Assembly: GCF_028640845.1 (NCBI RefSeq)
Contig: NC_080540.1
Coordinates: 261,921,958 to 261,985,957 of the forward strand
Source: Ahaetulla prasina
Lineage: Eukaryota > Chordata > Lepidosauria > Squamata > Colubridae
Direction of reading: 5' to 3'
Length of the DNA stretch: 64,000 bases
A program made the position numbers and the translations under genes. Below are positions 55,397-64,000 of the stretch, piece after piece (position 1 is the first letter of the stretch; the number at the start of each line of letters is the position of its first letter). The notes under the pieces were generated by a model. The model saw only the letters and a list, made by a program, of their open reading frames with translations, was not told the origin of the DNA and searched no databases.

Positions 55397-56817
55397 AGTA
55401 TCTAAAGGCTAAAACTGGAAGAGTCAAAGGCAATTTGAAGTTCCTCACGTATGAATTGGGCAAATGACACAGGCAATATCATCAGGACAGGACAGGACAA
55501 AAAATTGTCAACAGGACATGTCCATGCCATAATCAGGGAGAACCAGAGAATGAACCTGTAATCAGCATATTAGAAGAGTCCAGGGTGGGAGGATTGTCCT
55601 ATGGAGCAGAAAGTATGAGGAGCTTAACCTTTTATATGTGTGCAGTTCAAAGTCAACTTAGTTCTTTTTGAATTTTCTGTGGAAAAATAAAATATGTTCA
55701 TATATGCCTTTAATCAAACTATACCGCAGGATGATTTAAAAAAATTAATTGACAAACTACTTCAGTAGCTTTCAAACTCTCCATTTTAGTAATGTTTACC
55801 TCAGAAGAATTAAATCAGATTAAAGGCAAGTTTTGAAAGGGCATGCAGGGGTGTAATGCTCATATTTTAAATCCAAGCATAATTTAAGAAAATAGCAGAA
55901 GCTACATTCTTGAAGAAATGCTGTGATTAAAAATAGTTACACCACAAAAAAAAGGGGGATAATACATAGAGTAATATCATTCACAGCTAATGAGTTAAAA
56001 GGATACCACAGTGCATTTATAAATCACTATATAGAACCATGTAGTTTATTTAAATTCACGGTGCCTCATTATAACTGATCTATGCACCTTTTGGTCTGAG
56101 TTGATTAGAAATGCTATAGCTCAGAATAGCTTTTAATTCAACGAAACATAGTCTGACCTTTACCATAATCCTGTGTGAGATGCGCTATGGTTTAGACATT
56201 AATAATGGTGCTACCTTTTCTTTATACTGATAAGATGCTACTTAAATTTTTTGTGTTATTAGTTAACATGCACGAGGCAATTTATCAAAATGAAATTATC
56301 CTTCTGTGTATAGCAACAGTACTTAATTCAGGATTCTTCATCTCTCATAACTATTACAGACTCTTTAAAAATGCTAAAAACTAAAATATAATAGTGCAGT
56401 GCTAAAGTAATAATTCACAGATACATACTTACCAACTCCCTATGGATTTCCACTGTATGCGATTAGGAGACGTGTGCAAAATGATAAACGTATTACAAGC
56501 TCAAGTATCTCTTGCGTGTGACCTTTGTCTTCTTATTTAAGTGTAACATTTCCTTAAATCATCTATGGTAACTCTGCCAGCTAACTAATGACTCCTTCTT
56601 TTGTACAATATGAGTTTAGTTTCAGATTTTTGAACTAAAGGTAGGAAGTTAAACATTGTTGTTTAATGACAGGTAACTCTAAATGAGATGCATTTTGTCA
56701 CGTGATAGGTTGAATTAAAGTAAATGACACAATTGTAGAACTCAATATAGCTTCTGAAATCTTTCTTTTTCCTGTAAAAAAAAAAATCCAAAGAATATTC
56801 TACAAGTTGATTGAAGA
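55397..56817. other. No gene; possible weak CNE at 55950-56300
   Basis: Unique sequence. A GACAGGACAGGACA micro-repeat lies near 55487. The segment at 55950-56300 has TTAATTCAACG, AGACATTAATAATGG and TTATTAGTTAAC motifs and is repeat-free, so it could be a conserved non-coding element. This is weak and untested. Confidence 0.3.
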
Positions 56818-56821
56818 AGAG

Positions 56822-57010
56822 AGATAGTTTGGTATAGTGGTTAAAGACACCAGAGCAGAAACACAATGAGACCTATTCCTGCCTGAAGCCAACAGGTGAT
56901 TGTGGCTAGTCATTCTCTCTCAACCCTCAGAATAAGGCAATGAAAAATCTCTTCTGAAATCTTGCCAAGAAAACTGTAGGAACTTATCCAAATCATTGCC
57001 ATGAGTCCTG
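56822..57010 (+). mobile_element. tRNA-derived SINE with RTE-like tail
   Basis: The head TAGTTTGGTATAGTGGTTAA is a tRNA-derived A-box region. The body includes GAGACCTATTCCTGCC (B-box region), TGGCTAGTCATTCTCTC and CTTGCCAAGAAAACTGTAGG. The end CCATGAGTCCTGACA resembles an eroded BovB-style GAGTCGGACA terminus. It is moderately decayed. Confidence 0.7.
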
Positions 57011-57169
57011 ACATTGTGGGTACCCAAAAAAATATGTTTAAAAAAATGAAAATTAGCTCAGGGAAAAAAAAGAAAAAAACTGAATTATATTTCTTTTCCC
57101 AGTACTATATTATTTTTCTCATTTTCTTATTACCCATTTTAGTATATCTTATAGCCTCAATTTAAAGGA

Positions 57170-57360
57170 CTATTTGGGGCAAAGAGTGTCTGTTAACCAT
57201 GAATGTCCATTAAATTCCAAATGGCATCATTTGCATAATTACATAACTGCCATTATAAATCTCTTATGTCAAATTGCATTAGGAAAAGGGAATAAATTGA
57301 CACAAATGATATATATTAAATCCTGCTTGGAAACAAGAGACTGTGCCTTTTTTATATAAA
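57170..57360. promoter_or_regulatory. Possible conserved non-coding element (weak)
   Basis: A repeat-free block with a perfect POU octamer ATTTGCAT at 57229-57236, followed directly by AATTACATAA. It also shares ATGGCATCATTT with the stronger candidate at 32.8 kb. There is no coding signal. Prediction by appearance only. Confidence 0.25.
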
Positions 57361-57415
57361 TGTTGTTTTTTTAAGTTTTAATGAGATGATAAAACTAATA
57401 TAGAGTAAAGAAATA

Positions 57416-57465
57416 ACAGGAAGGAAGGAAGGAAGGGAGGAAGGGAGGAAGGGAGGAAGGAAAAA
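57416..57465. repeat. (GGAA)n microsatellite
   Basis: GGAAGGAAGGAAGGAAGG passing into GGGAGGAA repeats; imperfect purine microsatellite. Confidence 0.9.
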
Positions 57466-58325
57466 GAAAAATTAAAAAATAGAAAGAAGGTTCTAATGTT
57501 CTTTGCATCAAATACAAGTATATATTTTTTTCTATAAAAAGAAATTTATAAAAAAAAGAAATCCATTTTTTTCCCTATTATCTAGGGTTTTTTTTAATAA
57601 TAAACTCAGAAAACAAAAGACTTTGCTCATTGACTGGGCTGAGCTTCACCCACAAATGTTGTTTATTGAATCCAAAGTCCATTGAATAGTGACCTGGGAA
57701 ATTACTATAACAATTCACAAATTTTAGAATTAATTTTTATTAATTAGTTATTAAAACATAATAAAGGTTTGACATAAATAAGGGTATCATCTATTGGTAT
57801 TAAACTTTGGAGTCCTATATATTCAGTGGAAGTATTAAATGAGTATAATTTTTCTACTGAATTAATAAGATTTCAAAATATTTGGCTCTTTTTATTATAA
57901 ATATCCAGGTGTAGTGTATATGGACCAGATCCAGATTTTGTTAAAATGAACTTAAGCTTCATTTGCTTTATGATGCATAAATGCACACCCTGAGTGGAAA
58001 GAACATAGTTATCATTGGTGAACAAAAAGAGAAATGGCTAACTATCCCTGATTATGTTTCTTCTCTTAAAAATTCTTCTTTTCCTTATAGATGGATCATA
58101 ATTTCTTGCCATGGGATCCCCCAAAAAGGCAGCAAGTGCAATCGTATGCTGTTTATTTATTTGTTTTTTATCTATCTTTCTATCTATTATCTATTCCCAT
58201 CATGAGTCTTACTTCCAAGTAAGAAAAGAATTGCAGCCTCAGACTACAACCTTAATATACAGGCATATTAAATATGTTTTTATAGAACAGCATGATTAAA
58301 AATTAGTCTGGAGAATAGGTTTGAA
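57466..58325. other. No gene seen
   Basis: AT-rich sequence, with a TTTATTTATTTG/TCTATCTATC tract at about 58149-58195. Confidence 0.4.
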
Positions 58326-58329
58326 TGTT

Positions 58330-58500
58330 TCCTAGAGATCTACGACATCCCTGCAGTCAGTCATAAGGGTGAATGACTTTGGGGGTACTGCAAGAGCTAT
58401 AACTTTGAAATGGGATCATGAGTAGCTTTGTGGGCGTCTGTCATAACATCAGATGATTACTAAGTGACTGGTTCTTAAGCAAGGACTATCTGTATCAACT
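58330..58500 (+). mobile_element. Possible decayed MITE tail
   Basis: The end AAGTGACTGGTTCTTAAGCA then AGGACTATCTGTAT resembles the terminus of the MITEs at 3.7 and 47.8 kb. The left part is too diverged to align by eye. Confidence 0.35.
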
Positions 58501-59222
58501 GCAGCACCACTTGAAGCCTATTGGCATTGACAAAATCATCATCAGTCAACTGCAAAAGCATCCTATGACTATATCTTTATCAAACATCCACACCCATCTA
58601 TCGCAGGTCTTTGGGAAGGACTTGATAAGAGAACAAAAGTAGCAAATCCAGTATGAACATCTAACTGACTGACTCAATGATGAACCATAGCATGTTGTTA
58701 ATAAATTGCCCACCTCACAGAATAAAAATAAACATGGCTGCCCAAAGCAACAAAAATGCTGATACAATTAATTAAACTAATAGCTAATACAATTAATTAA
58801 ACAGTTAATACAAAAGAGGTTGATAAGCTTCTTAAGATGTTACTGAAGTAATTGAAATTAATATGTAGTGTTTAATCAGTTAATATTCCCATCTTCATTT
58901 CCTTTTCCATAGGTCTCAGCAGTTTTTGCTACCATTATCCAATTGATCGGTGTAGATAACGTCTATCCATGTTGAGGAAAGTAAAATGTTGCTACTTTTT
59001 AAAAAAATAAGAATGCAGATATTAGTAAAACAAATTCTGGCTACAGTTTTCCCTATGGGCACAAGTATGTATCATTTTGCCATTAAAAAAAGATCTGGCA
59101 GAAATATTTAATCAACTTCCCAGCCACATTTTAGTGGAAAAAATAAAAGTTTAGGGCTGAGATATTTGGTGTCTCTACAAACATAGACACCAAAATACCA
59201 GAGTGTGCTAACAGTACAGGAG
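58501..59222. other. No gene seen
   Basis: Unique AT-rich sequence. Confidence 0.4.
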
Positions 59223-59392
59223 AAGGCCTACTGTTCCTGTCCTATTGTTCCCTTCATTATAGTATTATATGCATACTTTTACTTATACTTTTACTTATAT
59301 ATACTTTTTTTCTCTCATGATGGGTTATTGTTTATGTTGATGATTGTATATACTGTTGTGACAAAATGAAATTAAAAAAAAAACAGTGCTAA
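59223..59392 (+). mobile_element. Rex1/CR1-like LINE 3' UTR (copy 6 of 7)
   Basis: A heavily truncated copy starting within the 3' UTR (AAGGCCTACTGTTCCTGTCC) and ending TATACTGTTGTGACAAAATG with an A9 tail. It matches 49238-49390 closely. Confidence 0.88.
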
Positions 59393-60196
59393 TCATCAGG
59401 TTTCAGTTGTTATCCATTTCTTTTGTCTCCCCTCTAGAGTATTTGGTGGAAAATTCACAGTGAAGCTTTATTGTGTCAGAAAGGAAGCAGAGATGTGCTG
59501 GCTGGCAGGAGGTAAACTTTCCCTGCTTATTGTCCCAGCCCATCTGGTCTGGGAAAAGGAAATGAGCAGTTCACTGTTGCAGAGTTTAAAGCACTCAGAA
59601 CTTCACAAGGTTTGCCTTGTTTATTGAAAGAAGAAGAAAGGCACTTCTCATCACAGGAACCTTCTAACCAGGTGCTAGACTAAAAAGTATATTATTCGGT
59701 TCAAATATGACTAGATTTTCTGCTGGCATTTGTACAATGTTCAGGGAGGTTTCTAGAACTCTGTCAATGCTTGTAGTTTGCATGTTCTGCCTTAACCAAT
59801 AATACTGGCACTTTTTATTGTCCTTAAAAAAGAATCAAATTCAGCCCCCAGCACAGAATGCTTACATATGCTATTATTGTTAATGTTACTTGCTCTGATG
59901 TGCTTGTCCTTGGGATGTGTATGATCAGGACTTTATCAGGAGAGTAAAAGGCTTTCAACTTTTGCCCCCAATCCTATGTCAACTTTCATTGTTGGTTTCC
60001 CAAGCTTTTTACTTATAGAAATAGCAAATCTCCAATTGGCATCAGCCTGAGCTTGCTAGAGATTATTACAGATACAGTCTAACACAACTGCAGGCTATAA
60101 ATATCCCTCTGAAGCTGTATCTTGAGATAGAATGGAAAGTCCCACTTCCATAAATAATAAAAACACATTTCCAATCCACATAACTATTAGAATAGA
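59393..60196. other. No gene seen; low-repeat sequence
   Basis: Unique sequence of fairly balanced composition around 59400-59620. No coding frame or RNA gene recognised. Confidence 0.4.
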
Positions 60197-60198
60197 TA

Positions 60199-60687
60199 CT
60201 GTATTTTTCGGAGTATAAGTCGCACCTTTTTCCCACATAAAAGGGGGTGAAAATTTGGGTGCGTCTTATACACCAAATGTATCCCCACGCACCCACTGGC
60301 CTCCACCCTTTGGCCTCTGCCTCCCAGAAATTTACCGTCTTGCAGCAAGCAGCAAGAAGAAACAGCCCATTTCAGCTTCAGCACAGCCTAATTAGCACAA
60401 GTTGATTGTCCCTAACTCTCAGCTGTTTCAGACTGCAGGGATTGCCATTGCCTATTGCTGCGGGGGGGGCCTCTTCTGCTTGCTGCAAGGAAGTAAATTG
60501 CTGGGAGCAGTTGTTTTTTTCTTGAGCTAATCAAGTTATGCTGAAAATGAAAATGAAAGTAAAGCAGGTTGCTGCAATGCAGCAAAATTGCTGGGAGGCA
60601 GAGGCAGATTTCTTTTTCTTGTTTTTCTCACCAAAAAAGGTAGGTATGTCTTATAGTCCAGTGCGTCTTATACTCTGAAAAATACAG
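60199..60687. mobile_element. 489-bp mariner-like MITE with TA duplication
   Basis: Starts CTGTATTTTTCGGAGTATAA and ends with its complement bearing about two mismatches (CTCTGAAAAATACAG). TA lies on both sides (60197-60198 and 60688-60689). A GTGCGTCTTATA motif is repeated near both ends and once inside. There is no transposase. TA target duplication and length fit a non-autonomous Tc1/mariner element. Confidence 0.88.
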
Positions 60688-60689
60688 TA

Positions 60690-61202
60690 AGTGTAAATTA
60701 TCCAATTCATTCTAATCAACTATGAATCAGACAGTGAAGAATGTTTCTTCATATACTGCTGGATTAGAAATCAGGAGTTTAGCCTTTCTTTCAGTATGAA
60801 AGTTGGCTGTATGACTGTGGGTCTTTGTCAGCCTCCCACGTAGACCAGAGAGGAAATATGACCAGACGAGCCAACTCTATTTTACTGTAAAGTTACATTA
60901 AGAGACTCTTCCAAGTCTGAAAGTACAAATCTCACAAAGTCTTTTTTTTACTGCATAAGTTAGGAAGGATCCTTTCTCTGCTCATGATTCAACTATGGCT
61001 CTATATGTACATGGGAAGATAAATAACGTGAATGTACATATTCATTGAAAATACCAAATTTATAAATGATCTGAAAGGAGCAAAAGGTTCATTTTTTCAC
61101 ATGTCTTGATATCATAAATGACTAATTTTAGCAATTCAGAATGAATGGTGAACTGAAATTACAAAGTTGTAGCCAACTCAGATATGAATCATGTTATGAT
61201 AT
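60690..61202. other. No gene seen
   Basis: Unique sequence. Confidence 0.4.
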
Positions 61203-61550
61203 TGTGAGGGTTCCAAGTAATATCCCCAACAAAATAAAACTCCGAGGCTTGAAATTCCTCACAGCTACATTTTATTATTTATTATAGATGTCATATTGGC
61301 ACATCTGGGAAAACCCAAATCTGAACGTTTCTGGGTTTTCCCCACCAAAAGAAAACTTCAAGTCCCTGCCAACACCCACAAATCCATCACATTTATTTAT
61401 TTATTTATTTATTTTGTCACAACAATATATGTAGGAATCATACAAAAGATTATATAGTATATAAACATATAAGCATATATATAGAAAGAAGAAAAGAAAA
61501 ACAATAGGACAGGAACGGTAGGCACGTTTGTGCGCTTATGGTCCTCTTAG

Positions 61551-62132
61551 GAATGGGGTGAGGTCAATAGTAGAAAGTTTTTGGATAAAGCTTTTAGGAT
61601 TATGGGAAGAGACCACAGAGTCAGGTAAAGTGTTCCAAGCACTGATGATTCTGTTACAGAAGTCATATTTTCTGCAATCTAGATTAAAGCGGTTGACATT
61701 AAGTTTAAATCTATTAGTTGCTCTAGTATTATTGCAATTAAAGCTGAAGTAGTCTTTAACCGGAAGGACATTACAATAGATGATTCTGTGAGTTAAGCTT
61801 AGGTCTTGTCGAAGGCGATGGAGTTCCAAGTTTTCTAAGCCTAGGATTTCAAGTCTGGTGGGATAGGGTATTCTATTGTTTTCAGAGGAATGGAGAACTC
61901 TTCTTGTAAAATATTTCTGGACACGTTCAATTGTATTGATGTCAGAGATGTGGTGAGGGTTCCAAACAGGCGAGCTGTATTCTAGAATTGGTCTAGCAAA
62001 TGTTTTATATGCTCTGGTTAATAGTGTGTTTTTGGAAAAGAAACTACACAAGATTAGGTTTACAACTCTTAGAGCTTTTTTTGCTATGTAATTGCAGTGG
62101 GCTTTGGCACTTAGATCATTTGACATGAACAC
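61551..62132 (-). pseudogene. Rex1-like ORF2 C-terminal domain
   Basis: About 190 codons: MFMSNDLSAKAHCNYIAKKA, LLTRAYKTFARPILEYSSPV, INTIERVQKYFTRRVLHSSE, LEILGLENLELHRLRQDLSL, FNLDCRKYDFCNRIISAWNT and LTPFLRGP. It matches the copies at 35.5 and 48.3 kb throughout. Confidence 0.92.
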
Positions 62133-62179
62133 TCCAAGGTCTTTAACGGGATGGGGGTCATCTGTAAGGTAATGTCCAT

Positions 62180-62763
62180 CTAGTATGTACTTAGTTTTGG
62201 GTTCTTTTTCCTATATGTAAGACTGAGCATTTGCTGGTTGAAATTTGAGCTGCCAATTTTAGACCAAGCGGTTAGATGATCAAGGTCGTTTTGAATGATA
62301 GAAGTATTGTCTGTGATGTTAAATAGTTTGACATCATCAGCAAAGAGAACACAATTACTTGAGATATGGTCACAAAGATCATTAATGTATAGTATAAAGA
62401 GTGTTGGTCCAAGAACGCTGCCTTGAGGAACGCCACTCTTGACAGGAACAGGATTTGATAGAGCATTGCCAATTTTGACCACTTGTTGTCTGTTAGACAG
62501 AAAAGCAGATATCCATTTGTGGAGGGGTCCTGAGATGCCATAGGATATTAGTTTTAGGAGAAGTTTATCGTGTACTACTGAGTCGAAAGCTTTGCAGAAG
62601 TCTATGTAGATTGCATCTATTGATTTGCCTTGATCAAGATTTGAAGTCCATATGTTTTTGCAGTGCAGAAATTGTAAGTTACATGATAATTTTTTTCTGA
62701 AACCAAATTGTTTGTTGGAGAGTAGGTTGTTTGTTTCTAAGTATGAGGTAATGGATGGTCCAA
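62180..62763 (-). pseudogene. Rex1-like reverse transcriptase core
   Basis: Reads ITSYLETNNLLSNKQFGFRK, then SIDAIYIDFCKAFDSVVHDK (motif A), [20 protein letters not shown] (motif B) and CVLFADDVKLFNITDNTSII (motif C, FADD intact). After LDHLTAWSKIGSSNFNQQML the frame shifts into a stop. The 20 or so residues upstream of GPSITS in the same open frame come from the surrounding LTR, not from the LINE. Catalytic aspartates are conserved. Confidence 0.93.
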
Positions 62764-62971
62764 TCAAACATCCTCCCAACTGGCGATGCCTTCCTAATCC
62801 AGCCTTCCAGGTGCAGGGCAATTTGTCCTTGACTTTCTGAAGAAAGAATGCTTTTATGACTATATATCACCCTGGCTCCATACAATCTCTCCTCCCAGAT
62901 TTCCACAGTAGTAAATGTGGCAAGTCTGAAAGCCATTTGCAAAATACGGCTTCGAGGCCTGACAGATTAGA

Positions 62972-63106
62972 CTGGGATGTCAAATTCACATCATCGCGGT
63001 GGTATCACATGACATATCAGGACTTTTTTCTCCTTCACTAAATAGGGTGTGGGCATGGGCAGTGTGTGACACATCCGGCCCACGGGCCAGGAGTTTGACA
63101 GCCCTG
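62972..63106 (-). mobile_element. hAT MITE of the 34.3-kb family
   Basis: Plus-strand ends are CTGGGATGTCAAATTC and GGAGTTTGACAGCCCTG. On the minus strand it starts CAGGGCTGTCAAACTCCTGG, matching the element at 63898. It is 135 bp, the same length as the 34.3-kb copy. Terminal repeats are mutated and the target duplication is not recognisable. Confidence 0.82.
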
Positions 63107-63897
63107 TCTTAGCCTGAAGATAAATTGACATTTCAAGCAGTTAGCTTCTTAGGAAATACCACAAGCTTCTCAAGGTTAAGGTTTACTTTATTTTATATCA
63201 TTTACAGTATATGATGCATTTTGGTCCTATAAATGTACACCAAGGCAGACTTTTAAACCTAATACAGGGAATACAATAAAATCCAGCTTAATTGAATATG
63301 AGAACAAGGAGGAAAAAAACAATAAATCAGGAGTCGAAATAATAAACTTCCCAGTAGGAGGTAGTTTCCATGTAAGAGTTGGTTGTCATTAACTATCAGG
63401 AATAGCTGTAGACTCAACTAAATGATGTGATCACCTCAGATGAAATCAATCACACAAAATTTGGCAGCTTTGAGTAGAAGCAATTTCACATGGGCAAAAA
63501 TCAATTTTGGCAATATGGAGCAGGAGCACATTATCACTTTGAACAAAATCAACATTTGGCTCCAATTAGCACAACCAAATGTTTCAATAGGAAATAAAAA
63601 TAAAAATTTGGCCCAAACAAGCAGAAACATATTTTTGTAAAGTAAAAAGATTTAATTTGCAACAGTTACTCACAACTGGTTGTAGAAAAGTACATCAGAC
63701 ATAGAACCCAGATTTTTAGGATGGGAGAATTAGATTGAAAGCCAGGTGTGATCTACTACAATGGAGGGTGGATTTTTGTCAATGGAATTTGTGCTCTTAG
63801 GAAGCCTTTATGTGATCTAGCTGGTCCTTAAGGCACTGAATGGCTTTAAGTTCCTGAGGGGGCCATGAAAGTCTCTGAAATGGGGGAAGGCCTAGAA
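63107..63897. other. No gene seen
   Basis: Unique AT-rich sequence; frames of about 65 codons on both strands are antisense pairs of each other without recognisable domains. Confidence 0.4.
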
Positions 63898-64000
63898 CAG
63901 GGCTGTCAAACTCCTGGCCTGTGAGTCAGATGCGTCATGTGCTGGTCACACCCATGCCCAGTTTAGTGAAGAGGGGGAAGTCCCAATATGTCACATGATG
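63898..64000 (+). mobile_element. hAT MITE, cut by window end
   Basis: Begins CAGGGCTGTCAAACTCCTGG and continues GCCCAGTTTAGTGAAGAGGG and TGTCACATGATG, parallel to 34312-34415. The right terminus is outside the window. Confidence 0.85.

Larger units (their letters stand above)
61391..62763 (-). mobile_element. Rex1/CR1-like LINE with RT (copy 7 of 7)
   Basis: The (AAAT)n tail at 61391-61413 marks the 3' end. The 5' end lies in the RT fingers near 62763. This is the most complete copy of the family in the window: RT, C-terminal domain and 3' UTR are all colinear. It interrupts the LTR at 61203-62964. A frameshift separates RT from the C-terminal domain near 62200, and another single-codon loss occurs in the SFFSK(N)TLLTR region. 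Confidence 0.93.
61203..62964 (-). mobile_element. LTR split by a Rex1-like LINE
   Basis: 61203-61390 and about 62764-62964 look like the two halves of one LTR. Plus-strand ends are TGTGAGGGTTCC and GGCCTGACA. The polyadenylation signal AATAAA is seen on the minus strand near 61275, giving minus orientation. Flanks GATAT and GATTA are only a partial target duplication. The middle is a Rex1-like element in the same orientation. LTR identity rests on the TG...CA ends, the polyadenylation signal and memory of a similar squamate repeat. Confidence 0.6.

Noticed and set aside
62764..62821. N-terminal extension (MPCTWKAGLGRHRQ) of the Rex1 reverse transcriptase
   Set aside because: The sequence belongs to the flanking LTR; the LINE is 5'-truncated at GPSITS.

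Overview
ORGANISM AND OVERALL NATURE. This is AT-rich vertebrate nuclear DNA in which I find no host protein-coding gene, no host RNA gene and no CRISPR array. Every reading frame I can interpret belongs to a transposable element. The repertoire points to a squamate reptile, most likely a snake: BovB (RTE) LINEs, a Sauria-type SINE with a repeated GTAAAG tail, CR1 elements ending in (TTATG)n, a LINE 3' end carrying an AATAG microsatellite, a Rex1/CR1-like LINE family present seven times, a GC-rich L2, a DIRS-like relic, hAT and mariner-like MITEs, and LTRs with clean 5-bp target duplications. The species call is inference from repeat content. The window is probably intergenic or deep intronic. 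LAYOUT. 1-12 kb: mostly unique sequence holding a 493-bp direct repeat around a LINE tail, a hAT element inside an older MITE, an old L2, a fold-back element and an old antisense CR1. 12-25 kb: an antisense R4/Dong-like LINE relic, a diverged tandem duplication whose two copies carry different insertions, a short Rex1 copy, an L1-like element split by another Rex1 tail, and a decayed CR1. 25-31 kb: a young CR1, a 599-bp solo LTR, a BovB and a SINE. 31-35 kb: the quietest part, with SINEs, a hAT MITE and the best candidate for a conserved non-coding element (about 32.48-33.08 kb). 35-50 kb: the densest part. A Rex1 element (39.6-46.9 kb) was split by an L2, a solo LTR and a BovB, next to a DIRS relic, and then altered by a 921-bp patchwork duplication whose three junctions all show 8-11 bp of microhomology. 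50-55 kb: a second solo LTR of the 28.1-kb family, a polypurine tract and a second young CR1 in inverse orientation. 55-64 kb: SINEs, a mariner-like MITE, an LTR split by a Rex1, and three hAT fragments. HOW THE PIECES FIT. The window records successive retrotransposition more than a gene system. Reading frames continue across the L2 and LTR insertions once one target duplication is removed, so parts of the insertion order can be read directly. All LINE ORFs seen are interrupted by frameshifts, stops or truncation, so no copy here looks autonomous. Boundaries marked 'about' are judged by eye against other copies in the window and against remembered family features.
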